64,000 bases of DNA. Source: Monosiga brevicollis MX1 (Eukaryota > Opisthokonta > Choanoflagellata > Craspedida > Salpingoecidae). The notes under the pieces are model-generated. The model made no database searches and was not told the DNA's origin. It saw only the letters and a list, made by a program, of their open reading frames with translations. This document shows positions 22,201-34,578 of this stretch, piece after piece. Every line of letters begins with the position of its first letter. Position 1 is the first letter of the stretch. Location: NCBI RefSeq assembly GCF_000002865.3, contig NW_001865041.1:1564611-1628610 (forward strand), written 5' to 3'. A program made the position numbers and the translations under genes.

Positions 22201-23321
22201 GACAGAAGATCTGACCACAATTCCGGCAGTGATGTTTGCGGAGCAAGGTTGTGAAAGGCCGACGACAGCCAAAACATTTGGTATCATCTTTCCACTCGGG
22301 CGGACGTTCGGCCACAAACATGGCTTCCCCCTAGACGCCAGGATCACGGCAGCAGGCAAGGGCACCATGGAAATGATAAGACCGTCAGCTAACGGAGGTA
22401 GCCACAGACAACCTGATGTGGGCAAAAATGAAGGGATACACAGCAGCAAAGAGAGGCTTCGCAGGCCCGCTGGGGTGATCTGATAGCCATACCAGAGGGT
22501 CAAGCTCTGGAAACGGCCAGCCCTGTGCTTTGAGGTTGTTGTAGACCTCAACGACGCAGCGATAGGCAGGCTCGCGCTTGAAGGCCTCGGCCCAAATTTG
22601 AATCATCTCCAGCGCTTTAAGGCGAACTTCTGTATTATCCGCCTGGCATTGACGTACGCATCGATGGATGAGCTGGAACGAGGCCATGCTTTGTTTCCAA
22701 ATTCAAGGGCAAGATCAGAGCGAGCAGCCAAGGTCCATAAACATGCGACGGCGAACCTTGATGAGTTGTTGCATTTCTTTCATGCATGCCTCAGTTGCCA
22801 CTTCACCTTGCGCACCAGCGCCGCAGTTCTTGACGACCATTTCAAGTAGCTGGTTCAAAGCACCCAACGTCATTCCAGCCGCACAGAAAGCAAAAGGAAT
22901 GGCGGACACGTTGGTAAAGTTAAGGTGCAGCATCCAAGGGACAAAGGCAGACGCTCACCTCGAGCGTCCGGAGCTGGACATTGGGGTTGGCATGTTGCAG
23001 CCGCTTGCGGATCAGCTTGACGGCATCCTGTTCGCTTGAGCCACTGCGAGAGCTGAGGCGAGGCATAAACGGTGGCATGCAATGTTACAGTTACAAACCC
23101 GAAGCGGCATGAGCATGGCGCGACAGAAGGGTGACCACGCTCGCTGCGATGTGACGAGCACAAGTCGAGCCGCTGAAACTTGGTCAAGGGGAGAAGAAGG
23201 AAGTTACGCACGCAACAGCATTGGCTTTGATCATGTCAATCACCCGCAAGTTTTCCGACAAGCTCATCTCCAACAAATTTTCGGAGGTGGCCGCATCAAG
23301 CTGCTCTTTAAACGTCACCAT
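19233..23321 (-). CDS. HGS: Hrs/HGS, ESCRT-0 subunit (VHS-FYVE-UIM-helical-QP-rich)
   Basis: Hrs binds PI3P on early endosomes and sorts ubiquitinated cargo. The start [20 protein letters not shown] at 23321 opens the VHS domain, which continues with [12 protein letters not shown] and, in a later exon, [20 protein letters not shown] complete FYVE finger follows: [30 protein letters not shown] and, across an intron, [13 protein letters not shown]. Then come a UIM-like segment ([13 protein letters not shown]) and a textbook UIM ([18 protein letters not shown], 21511-21564). A PSAP late-domain motif at 21311-21322 would recruit TSG101/ESCRT-I. Helical exons (20050-20870) match the STAM-binding coiled coil. 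The last exon is Gln/Pro-rich with His runs and ends APLIEL, a clathrin-box-like C-terminus, before TAG at 19233-19235. The domain order is the animal one. Confidence 0.92.
19510..19665 (-). repeat. CTGAGG/CAGCCTC-type coding repeat in HGS (Gln/Pro tract)
   Basis: Imperfect repeats of CTGAGGCTG on the plus strand encode QPQQPQQPQ on the minus strand, flanked by His-rich segments. The tract extends the usual P/Q-rich C-terminus of Hrs and is likely to vary in length between strains. Confidence 0.8.
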
Positions 23322-23846
23322 TATGCCGGTGGTGTGCAAGGTTGCGAGACCACGCCAACACCAAAACTTGGAGTCGAATTGACCCGGTCAATGTGGACAC
23401 TTGACGATAGGCCAGTAAAGGTCTGCAAAGAATGACAGCGCCAAGCGCACCAAAAGGCCCCACCACCAAGACCACCCGCACACGTGAGGCACCGCGATGC
23501 AGCGAGTCGGGGCCCTTTTTACCAGACGAAATTAGACCAAGCCCATCCCGGCCGACAGCCACAAGACCAAAACAAGCAGGGTGCGTTTTTGAGCCGCAGA
23601 AACCAGCAGCGGAGACTTTGACATCCACCGCAAAGTAAAAACATGCACACTAGCCAATGTGCCGCGAACCCTCGCATCCTCACGCCTCACACGCACCGGG
23701 TATAAACGCACCAAAGTCGCTCCTTCACTGAGCACACGCTGCCGTTTCCAGTTCCGAAAAAAGCTCCGTCACTGACTCTACACACACAAAACAGAGAGAG
23801 AAATTGAAAGGTAGCACACGTACACGTCAGTCGTTCGCTTTCAAAC

Positions 23847-23881
<35 letters not shown>

Positions 23882-23900
23882 CACACTCTCTCTCTCTCTG

Positions 23901-23954
<54 letters not shown>

Positions 23955-24340
23955 GCCGGGTCAAAGTGTATCAACCGGTACACTATCTCAAATATCCCTC
24001 CCAACCGCACACACACATTTACTTTAGATGGCGAGTTTATTCGATGTTGCCGGTTTGTGTTGGTGCTCTAATACCAGTGTTGCTCGGTCAGCCTTTTGGC
24101 AGCGCATGCAGGTTTACGATATCGACGATCACACGAGGAGCAGGCTGGACCTGGCCCTGACTGTCCAGTGCTGCCAACTGCTATCAGCATAAGGCAACGT
24201 TTCACCTCTATCTGCGACAACCGTACACCTCTTTCGTGGTGGCCGGGTCGCAGTCAACAATCAGGTCATAACACAACCGGCCACCCGGGCAGGAACGATG
24301 CTGATGTGCCGGTTAGGAGCGCAATAAACACCCCGGGACG
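23322..24340. promoter_or_regulatory. divergent spacer between HGS and FBXL13 with a TC microsatellite
   Basis: About 1 kb separates the two divergent start codons and must contain both promoters. I see no supported exon. The dominant structure is the TC-rich tract at 23849-23950. Confidence 0.5.
23849..23950. repeat. (TC)n microsatellite, about 100 bp, interrupted
   Basis: Three TC blocks are separated by short interruptions (TTACACACAC and GAA). On the minus strand this is a GA repeat upstream of HGS; on the plus strand it is a TC repeat upstream of FBXL13. Confidence 0.95.
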
Positions 24341-27300
24341 ATGGCGTCCGAGAAAACGTCGGTTTTCAAGCCGCCGAAGCCTAGCAATGCGCCGCCGAGC
24401 TGGCTAAACCCAAGTCGGCCCAGCTCCGCACTGCCTCGCCTGGGTTCCGCGGGCTCTGCTCGCCGGGGACGTGTCAACAGTGCTGGACCAGCGGATGCTG
24501 AAAACATGCTCCCCGTCCCCTCAGCCTCCCTGACCCGCCCGGGCACCACTATGGGCCGCATGCGCCCCACCAGTGCCGCAATCACACCCCGCCCGGGCAG
24601 TGGTCTGGTATCACGAATCGGCCTGGATCGCCTTTCATCTCCCAAGCGGCTTATCTCTCGCAGCGCCTCAATCTCTTCTGAATCCGGCATGCCTCGACGC
24701 CTCCACCCAATCGACACCCATGACAGCTATGACAGTGAACCGGACACCGACCCGGCCGGCCGTCGACCCAGCCTCCCCGCCATCTCCGAGCCCAAACCCA
24801 ACGTACTGGCCCAGATGCCCATGATTCAGGGTGGCTCACGCGCCGCCTCACCCAGCGCTGCCTTGACCCCACCAACACATGTCGCTCAAACCCCCGTGAC
24901 TCTGGCTCGAATGCAGAACCGTCCGCGCTCCACATCCATTCCTGCAAAGATCAGTCTCAATACATCTTCGCCTGTCGTTGCGCAAGTGGAACCGTTGGAT
25001 GAGGTGCGTCCCTCGGACCCGATGGCAGCTAGCCCTTCCAGGTATGGCCCACCCATCCACTTCCCTTCACCTCCGGCCCAATGCTTGTCCTGCAGAACGA
25101 AGCCAAGCCTGGTCAGCTCTTGCTCTCTCGCATGGCCCGGCGCGATGCGCAAGACAAACAATTTGCCGTATATCTACAACAGCACAATGTTCGCCACATT
25201 ATCGAGGTATGCTTGCTGCTCAAGTGTTGACCTCCACAAGTGGGATCGACACGCCGCTGGCCCTTGACCTTGACCACAATGAGTTCTCGGCTGACATGTC
25301 TGTTGCCTTGCACAACCGCGCTCCCTGCACCCTTCTCCCGGATACCTCCAGGCTCTCGTGACAGCAGCTGCCATTGAGCGCCCAGATGATATTTTATCCT
25401 TCTTGCTGGATCAGGTTGAGCACATGCACTCTCGCGATGATGCCATCACTTGGTAAGCCCTATAGCGCCCTTGCCGCTATGTGGCACCCTTGTGGTCAAT
25501 GCTCGCCTCGGAACCATCAGTTCAACTCCATCCCAGAAGCCAATATTTTCATCGCGTCTCAATGCCTTGACTGTATTGCAGGGACATGCTAGTCGATCCT
25601 GAAAAGCGACCGCCACGCCGGGTGTTGGCGTACTGGATGTTTAAGCCAGAAGACGAGGATGATCGACCGACTCCGGAAATGTACAAGCTGGCCTACCGAG
25701 CAAATCGCAAGCGCATTCTACAACCCTGCATTAAGATGTGGTTTGCGTGGTACCGAAATCACAAGCGCCTCAAACTTGAGCTTCTTCGCAAGATGGATCT
25801 AGCCCTGGAGCACTACCATGGTGTCATCACTCGCAAGTACTTTCAGCCGCTTGTTCAACACCGGCTTGATATCAACGAAAAGCGTCGTGAGGTCATCTTT
25901 CGCATGCGAGGCAAGCAACGCGGCAACTTGGTCAAGGTGAGAGCGTAGGCTTCCCCCTCTCGTGGTGGGCACCCAATCACGCCCACCATTCTTCTTCTTC
26001 TTCTTCTTCTTCTTCTTCTTCTTCTTCTTCTTCTTCTTCTTCTTCTTCTTCTTCTTCTTCTTCTTCTTCTTCTTCTTCTTCTTCTTCTTCTTCTTCTTCT
26101 TCTTCTTCTTCTTCTTCTGTTTGATTTTGAGTATCATTTATGTCTGCGTTTGGTCGAGACACGCGAGTGCTGATCGAGATGATTCTCAACTTGCTCTGTC
26201 ATGGGGGGGATTGTGCTTGCATAGACCGTCTTTATCGCATGGCGCAGCTTTACCAAACAAGCCAAGGAAACTGCTGCTTACTTTGAGGTCAGTTCGGCCA
26301 CATGCACCTTCGTCAAACCCGCGGACACTAATGCAGTTTGTGTGTTTGTGAGCAGAAGGTCATTCAGGACAACGCCATCGTTTCGGATGGCATGGTTCAA
26401 CAAACGGATCTTTTCTCCATGCTCAACATTGCCGTGCGCCTGAAGGTGCGTGCTTGCTAGCACGCTCTCGTCTTGGGGAAGAACGTCAAAGATTGTTGCA
26501 TCTCATGGACATGAACTCTCATGACTGGCGTTGTCACCCATGCCAGATTTTACGCAACCTTGATCTACGCTCCAGACTGGCTTGCATGCAAGTCTGTCGT
26601 GCCTGGCGCGAGGTTGCACAAGATCCTACGCTTTGGGAGCGCCTTCCTTTCTGCGAACTCTATCAAAGGTTAGCGCGTGTCACCACATGGCGGCGGTGGC
26701 GTCTGCTCGCGTTTGAGACTGAGTTGTTTTTGGACAGGCTTTCACGCTGTTTTTGTGCTACGTTGTGTGTGTGCAGCACAACAGATGCTGCCGTCCACCG
26801 GCTGGTCACCAACTTTCGACCCTTTGTCAATACGATCAATCTGCACAATTGCAGCCAAATTAGCAACCGCGTACTCCAGTCTATTGGACAGGTACGCAGA
26901 CTCACGCAAACTTATCTCAAGAAAGGCATTAGCGGCTAACATGACTCAATTGGCCTCATGCTTTACCGGCGGTTGTGCCACAGTGCCGCAATCTTCAAGA
27001 CATCAATTTGTCCAACTGTCGGAACGTGCGGGTACGTTGGTCATGCCGAATTTTGCCACCGTCTTGTAGCTCCTTCATCATCTCTTGCGTTCTGCGCGCG
27101 TAGGATGACGGCGTGCGAGCTCTGGTGGAAGGATGTCCAGGGCTGGTCTACCTCAATCTCACCAACTGCAGCGTCACGGATCTAACCTTGCAGTACGCCT
27201 TTTTGCTCTTGCTCATTTGCTTTACTGCTCGTAGCCGACTGGCATCTTTTTAACGAAATGACACGTCGGTGCTCTCTCGCTATGTACTAGATTCATTGCC

Positions 27301-29526
27301 CGCTTCTGCTTTGGCCTTTCCTACTTGAGCCTTGCGGGCTGCAGCAACCTCACGGATCGCGGCCTGCGCGAGCTCAGCCAGGGTAATTCGGCGGGCAACC
27401 TGTTTTGGTTCAACCTGAGCAGTTGCGCCTCGATAACAGACGATGGCATCGTGGCCGTGGTCGAAAATTGTCCAGTCCTGACGACCTTGGTCTTGAATGA
27501 CCTGCCAAGCCTCTCTGACAAGGGTCAGGCCTGCACCTGCCTTACCGATCGCATAAAGCCTTGTCGTGTTTACACTTGGCTTGTACATCGCCCTGGTTCA
27601 TAACAACCGACAAAACTCAACGATGGCCTTGCACTGCGTGGCAGGAATATTCGCCATTGCTGAGAACTGCCATCACTTGGAACGCCTTGGGTACGGCGCT
27701 CTCTCTCTGTTTCCATGTGCTCGACCCCTCGTTTCTCCGACATTTGAATCGGGTGCATCACACTTTTTTGCGCTTGACTTTTGATTGGTGTTTTTCAACT
27801 CGACACTTCTTTCGTTAGACTGCAGTGCTGCGAGGGCATCACGGATGCTGGCTTGACGGCGCTTGGAGCCAGCTCCAAATCTCTCCACGAATTTGAGCTT
27901 ACTGAAAATCCCGTCGTGACGGCGCAGGGCGTGGCAGCCTTGTGTCATGTCCCGTCACTGCGCCGTATCGTGCTCTCGAGATGCGACAAGGTCAAAGACT
28001 CGATTGGCCTGGCATTGGGCTCGCATGCGCTCGAAAGCCTCGATCTTTCCGGTACGTGGTCAAGAGCAAGCGCTGCCATTGCAAAGCTCTCTTGCAACGA
28101 CGTACTCACCTTCTCTCGTTGGGTGATTAGACAACCTCTTGATTGGTGACGTGGGTGTTCGCAATGTGGCTCAGGCAGCCGCGGCACCCTTGTCACTCCG
28201 GGATGTCGTGCTTCGCAACTTGCTGCGCCTCACAGATACAGGTCAGGCGCATGTTTTTCAGAGGCAAAACTTTGTGTCCTAGTAGATCCCCATGGCACGC
28301 CCTGATCTTGTGTTACCACTCTAATTGGTCAGGTCTGCGACACTTTGCGCGCGGGTGCACGCGCGTAGTGTCGCTTGATTTGAGCGGATGCACCACCATC
28401 TCGGATGGTGGTGTGGTAGTTGCCATGCAGAACATGCCCAAACTGCGCAGCCTCTCCCTCCAAGGTACGCTGCAATGCTGCCGCACCAGGACAACAAAGA
28501 TATTGGTCATCGTGTCCTTTTTTGGGGGGTGCCAGCTCTCACGTGCTCGTGGACCCGTGAATTCAGGCTGCTTTCATGTGGGAGATGGCGCGCTTCAAGC
28601 CATTCAGGTACATCCCCGCCCAGGGTCGCAGTGAATGAATTTGGCGCGCAGTGGGAAGCACACCGCGTGCACGAGATGCAATGCTTGGCTCATTGCGCTC
28701 TGGTTTGACACAGCTTCATGGCGTGGATCAACTCGAGTGGTTGGATCTCACTGATTGTCAAGGAGTAACTGATTTAGGCATTGAGGCCGTGGGGCAAGCA
28801 TGCCCGCGCCTGCGTGGCCTCGCCTTGACAGGACTCTCACAGGTCGGTGAAAATGCTGTGTTTAGAACCGGCTTGACCGCACACCCAAACCATATTGTCG
28901 TCGCCGGTGTCCCGGGCATACAGTTGAAAGCACCGCTCGCTGCGTTCTAGATCACAAGCCATTGCTTCCAGCAGTTGGCATATGGTTGCCCTCGATTGAA
29001 GTGGCTGAGTTTGGCAGACTGCCGACGCGTTGGCGACGCTGCTGTTCAGCGCCTGACGGCTGGTTGCACGGCGTTGCAGACGCTGCACCTTTTTGGATTG
29101 GCTGCGCTCACTAACGCAGCCGTGGACCTCACGCTACGCTGTCATAGTCTCACAGTCAGTGTCACAGCTTGACGTGCTTGAGCTCTCAGGGCCGCTTGGT
29201 GCGTGTCTCATGCGGTCTTGTCTTTCTGTGTGCATAGGAAGTGAGCTTTTCTACGGCCAGCAACATTACGCGGGACAAGGTGAGCCTGGGGAGCAATCGA
29301 AAGCAGGAATGTGTCGATAGGAGACATTAGCTGTGTGTATGTGACAAACGGGGTTGAGGACCTACTCATGCATGCACATGCATGACTGTTTGTCTGATGC
29401 GTTTAGATTTTGGGCGTGCGGGCACGCCATCGTCGCGTACGCATTTACTTTGAGGCCTTGCCACCCTTTATTGAAATGCCCTGGCCTCATTCAGAGGCCT
29501 TCTTCATGCCTGAAGGCATGTCCTGA
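24341..29526 (+). CDS. FBXL13: F-box/LRR protein FBXL13, dynein regulatory complex subunit 6 (DRC6)
   Basis: DRC6 is part of the nexin-dynein regulatory complex of motile axonemes. Exon 1 (24341-25003) encodes 221 Ser/Pro/Arg-rich, probably disordered residues. Exons 2-3 (25096-25206, 25352-25452) give an RIIa/Dpy-30-like dimerisation segment (FAVYLQQHNVRHIIE, then RPDDILSFLLDQVEHM). Exon 4 (25582-25936) is helical and basic (WFAWYRNHKRLKLELL). Exon 5 has TVFIAWRSFTKQAKE, an IQ/SFI-like helix. An F-box follows (LRNLDLRSRLACMQVCRAWREV...PTLWERLP, from about 26548), then about 15 leucine-rich repeats of the Cys-containing type (for example LSLAGCSNLTDRGLRELS and LDLSGCTTISDGGV). The end is YFEALPPFIEMPWPHSEAF with TGA at 29524-29526. 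The combination of RIIa-like segment, F-box and LRRs fits FBXL13 better than other FBXLs. Confidence 0.85.
25989..26118 (+). repeat. (TTC)43 trinucleotide repeat in FBXL13 intron 4
   Basis: About 130 bp of uninterrupted TTC (GAA on the minus strand) fill nearly half of the 288-bp intron 25937-26224. It is a perfect polypurine/polypyrimidine mirror repeat of the kind known to form triplex DNA in the frataxin gene, here in the opposite transcriptional orientation (UUC in the pre-mRNA). Confidence 0.97.
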
Positions 29527-30062
29527 TAAGTTGAAATAGCTCCAGGATTGGGCCTACTCGTGCTAACGACCTGATTAATATGTTATCCATGCTGTTTATT
29601 CGAGCATATTTATGCGTAGCTTAGAGACGTGAATCCATTTCCGACACTTTCACTGGTTGAATATGTGCGACGGTTGTTGCAAAACGTCATGACACGCATC
29701 ATTGGGAAAGCAAAGTTGTAACCTGTCGGATACATATCTTCAAACATCGAAGGTTATATTGTGGGTTTGCATGTTTGTTTGGAAAATGTGTAGACGTTCT
29801 CAAGCTCTCAATCAGAATATCAGAATAAACAATCCTGGGACTTTAAGGTTTACACATGGAGCGTCGATAACAATGGCGGCATTCAAGTCGATAAGAGCCA
29901 CGAGGAAGGCTTAGAACGAGGCAAAATTAGGAAAGAAAAAGAAAAGGAGAAATTGGGAAAAAAAAAAAAAAAAAATACTTGACATGTGTGAATTAATATC
30001 AAATCAATTTTGACGCAGATGTGACTTTTAAGCAAGGCAGACTATCGGAAGGCCACATTTAA
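29527..30062. other. convergent AT-rich spacer
   Basis: This 536-bp spacer lies between the convergent FBXL13 and acetyl-CoA synthetase stops and is noticeably more AT-rich than the genes. It includes an 18-A run at 29958-29975. It should contain both 3' UTRs. No gene is seen. Confidence 0.55.
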
Positions 30063-33000
30063 TTACTGGAGCTTGGGTCGGCTGTCGATGAGTTCCTGAA
30101 CAACAGAGGGGTCGGCAAGCGTCGAGATATCGCCGAGCGAATCTTCTTCATAATGTGCAATTTTGCGCAAAATGCGGCGCATAATCTTGCCTGCGTGGTG
30201 CGACAGGATGGTCGTCAGAGGCGGTCTTTGCAAAATTAGACCGTCCCGAGGCGGAGTGGCCTGGGTTACTCGAAGAGCAGAGTTGGGCATGGGACCTACC
30301 CGAGCGAGTCTTTGGCAAGCCCGAAGTAAAGTGAATAACGTCAGGTGTGGCGAAGGCGCCAATCTCCTGGCGGATGTGCATCTTCAGCTCCTTCTACAGA
30401 AAGCAAGAGTATTGAGAAGAGCGTCAAAAGCGCAAAGAGTGCAAGGCAAGGTTCGTGCCAGAAGCGGTGGAGGGAGCTGCTTGAATTGGCGGCCCGAGCA
30501 CACACCTCTTTGCTAACATCTGTCTCGACTCCAGGATTGGTGATCACGTAGGCATGAATGCCCTCACCCTGACGGACCATGCAAGTCGCATTTACAGATT
30601 ATGAAGGCGGATCCAGCTCGGATGATCATGCCTAAGCAACCATCCGTGTCCAACCTTGATCTCATGAGGAACGCCAACAATGGCGGATTCAGCGACATCG
30701 GGATGAGTGGTCATGGCACTCTCCAGCTCAGCTGTGCCCATGCGGTGGCCAGAGACCTGCGCGAGCAATAAAAAATGTAAAAAATAAAAATAAAAATCAA
30801 AAGCGCAGGGGGTGGGATGGAAGGAATTTCTATTTTTAAGCAAGCAAGGTCATTTGGCCTAAGGGCCGTAGTGGCAAGCCGATGCCAACAAACCGTGATA
30901 ACGTCGTCCGTGCGACCAGTGATCCAGCTGTACCCATGCTCGTCGCGGTGAGCACCTGCAAAGAGGGTAGGTGAGTGGGAGCAGCGGCTTGATCGGAAAA
31001 TGTTATGGACAGGGCTACGTACCATCGCCCGTGCAGTAAGCACCGCTGAATTGGCTGAAATAAGTCAGCTCAAAACGCTCGTGGTTGCCAAAAACCGTGC
31101 GCATCTAAGACAAATAAGCCCAGTCATCCACAAGGAATGACGACGATTGATCCTGGTAACATGGGACGGCACATGCATACATACTTGGCCAGGCCATGAC
31201 TGCTTGATCACCAAATAGCCTTCAGCCTTGCCTGACAGTTCTTCACCGGCTTTGTCGAGGATAGCAGGCACAATGCCAAACATGGGCAGGCTCTATGTCG
31301 ATGGTAAAGGGTAATGAGTGCAAGTCATCAGGAAACAAGTCTATGGCATGAATGCTCAGCATACCGCAGATCCCGGCTTCATGGGGGTGCAGCCTGGGAG
31401 CGGGGTGATGACATGACCTCCCGTCTCCGTCTGCCAGTAAGTGTCCACGACTGAGGCGCGCTTGTTGCCGATGACTGTGCCACATGTCCCCCATGCAAAC
31501 ACAATCGTGAGAAATAATTTCAAAAAAGAAGACGAGGGCCGTGACAGAACCTGTCTGTCGAGTCTCACCGTCATGGTACCAGATCCAGGCCTCGGGGTTG
31601 ATGGGCTCGCCAACAGAGCCCAGGACGCGAAGGCTACTCAGATCATGGCGTTTGGGCATTTCTTCACCGAAGCGCTGCAGGGATCGAATGGCCGTGGGTG
31701 CTGTGCCGATGGGTGATCGCGCCAATATCCAAGAGCAGTGCATCGCCGTGTCAGTATGGGCGTGCGACCCGAGCTGTTGAAGAATCTGAAACAAAAGCTC
31801 CAAGTACAGTCAAGCGATCAAACCTGTGTAGAACGAGTTGACCTTGTACTTCTCGACAATGGCCCAGTATCGATCGGCCTCTGGATATGTTGGGATGCCC
31901 TCAAACATGACGCTGTTGAACAAAAGGGTAAGATAGCTATCAAATTAGGCACAGCCGCAACAAAGGCTCAAGTTGGGGGAGCGGCTCTGCTGACCTGGTT
32001 GCGCAGTTGAGCAAGGGGCCATAGGCAATGTAGGAGTGGCCTGAAAAAGCACAGTAGGAGCAGCACGGAGGTTAAGGCGGACATGATATTCGCGAGACTA
32101 TCACACCACTAAGACGAGCGGCGGAGGATGACAGCGGGCTAAAGCGTCCGACCTGTGATCCAGCCAATATCAGCCGTGCAAAAGTACACGTCCGAGGGAT
32201 GGTAGTCAAAGGTGTACTTAAACGTGGTGGCCGTCCAAACCATGTAGCCACCGTGGGTGTGCACCACGCCCTTGGGGCGACCCGTGGAGCCGCTGTCACG
32301 ATACGAAACCAACAGATCAAGTGAGAAGCATCGAAAGAAGATGAACGGTGGATATTTGACAAAGAGCAGGTTGGCACCAACCTGGTATACAACAGAAACA
32401 AGATGTCTTCGGCATCCACCCAGAGAGCTGGGCACTCGAGTTCAGCTGATTGATGGGTGGCGGGCGAGTAAGGAGTCAGCAGTCTTCAAAGAGCGTGCGT
32501 GGGTAGAGCTTTTCGTGCAGTATGGGTGCGTACTGACTGACCAGTGGCTTCCAGTTCGTGAAAAAATTGATCACGACCCTGCACCATGTTCACAGAGTGG
32601 GGCGCCTTATCACCCGAGTTGAGACTGACGACGCAGTGTGTAACCTCAAAGCCGCTGCAAAATAAAGATACCAAGAGCGCCATTGTAACCGGCGGTCCAC
32701 ATCAGGGGCATGTACAAGCGCGCATGCGTTTGTGTATATATGCGGCTGGCCTTGACAGACCGAGTTTTGCATTTTTCCATCGCTGTGTCCGCGATACTCT
32801 TGAGGTCAATAAACTTGGTGCCGCGGAAGGCGCCATCTAAAGTCAAGAGTACAAAATACAGACCATCGCTGAAAATTTAGGGGGCATAGGCAAAGGGGGA
32901 AAAGAAAAAGAAGAAGAAGAAGAAGGAGAAGAAGAGGAGGCAAAGTAAAAACCTGAGTTTGAATGGGAAACAGGGTGAGACACATACCTGCAGTGACGAG

Positions 33001-34578
33001 AACGGAGCTGCGAGCATCCATGATGCGCTCAGAGAGTGCCTCGGCACTGAAGCCACCAAACTATTCGAGCGGCACATTGATCGTGGTACAGTGAGAAGAG
33101 AGGACCACGACAAAATGAGTACGAAGAAGTGTGAATATTGTTTCGAAGAGCAGCTTGGGGTGGCGTACGATGATGGAATGAGGCGCGCCGATGCGGGCGC
33201 AGGCGAGCATGGCGACCACAAGGTCTACGATCATGGGCATGTAAATGGCAACAGTATCGCCCTTCTTGATGCCTAGCGGAACGGGTGGCGTCAATAGGAG
33301 CCGCAGGTCATGGGTGGTAAGTGTGAGTGGCAAGCGGTCACTACAATCCACGGTCGGGTGGCGTGCTTGGGGAGGTATTCGCACCGAGGGCTTTCAAAAC
33401 GTTGGCAAAGCGCTGGACGCGCTCGAGCATCTGCGAGTACGTCACTGTACGGGCGTCAGCAGGCTCATTGCCCTCCCTGAAACCAGACCCGGACGACGCA
33501 TGCTCTTGATCAGCTGGCACGCTCCAAAGGCTCCAAGCAGTCGGCGCGCGAGGATCGGGGAACAACAAACCAAAAGAAGGCCACGCGATCGCCGTGTCCA
33601 TTGAGAACGTGGCGGTCCAAGCAGTTATAGCAGATGTTGGTCTTGGCACCTGCGACACAGCGGGCAGGTTTAAGGGGCGAAGTGCGGTTTTATGTGTCTG
33701 AGCAGTACCAATTTTAAGTTAAAAGCGGGCTAAGGGTTGGCGGCAATCCAAAGTGGGTCGTAAGTGAACTGTTGCCTACCATCAAACCATTTGATGCTGA
33801 CCGGGCCGGCGTTGCGATCAAAGTTGCTGGCGTGCAGCGTAGTCCAAGGCTCTTCCCAGTGAAATTGCTTGGCAATCGGGGTCCAAAAAGCTTCCTGAAA
33901 TCAGCCTCGCCAAAACGTCACGAGTGCGCGCGGAGACACATGAGCAAAACGAGGCCATCATTGGGTCGGCAATGTGCCGAAGCGGGACTTTGGTGATCAA
34001 ACGTCATTTCATCCTGCCAGCACGTGCATAGAGCAAAACAAGGACGGGGTCCAGGGGCCACGCACCGGGTCGTTAATACTCTGCTCGTACATCTGGTGGT
34101 ACTGCTCGATGGACTTGATATGAGCTTGCTCACGGACAGTGGCCGTGGGCTGGTAGAGCTGCGGATCATGCAAGATCAGCAGGAATCCAGGAAGAGTACC
34201 GGTGCACGTGAGCAGCAGTTGGGCCACAGATCGAGTGGGCAGATGTGTGTTGGCGTCAAATCCATGGCAGAACATCGACGCCGGGCATGGTGCTGCAAGC
34301 AAGCATGTGCCAAGGCAGATGCAAGAAGCATCGCACAGCAGGGGAAGGGGCAGGGAGAGAGAGGCAGCAGCGGAAGGCCAGGTTGACCCTTGCCCCACTC
34401 AAAGACTCGAGTGGGGGGGAAACCAGTGACATGCATACAGAGGCAGTCTGGTCTCCTTGCCAAGGTGGTTCAGGTTTCTTGGTCCCCACATGCATATGTG
34501 AAAGCGGTGCGATTGTACGCAGCATACCTCATGATCCTCGGTCGGAGCCGCAGCCAGATTCAGATATGGCGCTGCCAT
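30063..34578 (-). CDS. ACSS2: acetyl-CoA synthetase (AMP-forming), ACSS family
   Basis: The enzyme makes acetyl-CoA from acetate, ATP and CoA. The start [17 protein letters not shown] (34578) joins in phase 0 to [16 protein letters not shown]...YEQSINDP and then [17 protein letters not shown]. The ATP-binding P-loop [20 protein letters not shown] is at about 32265-32320, followed by [14 protein letters not shown]. Further motifs are [41 protein letters not shown] and [12 protein letters not shown] (adenylate-forming A8 region), then [14 protein letters not shown]. The catalytic-lysine motif [17 protein letters not shown] is split by an intron near 30200-30310. The stop is TAA at 30063-30065. 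There are about 12 or more exons. No strong mitochondrial presequence is visible, so a cytosolic/nuclear form is the simpler reading. The symbol reflects family, not a proven orthology to ACSS2 over ACSS1. Confidence 0.9.

Noticed and set aside
25799-26189. Poly-Lys, poly-Glu and poly-Phe reading frames
   Set aside because: They are translations of the intronic TTC/GAA repeat; the FBXL13 exons join across it.
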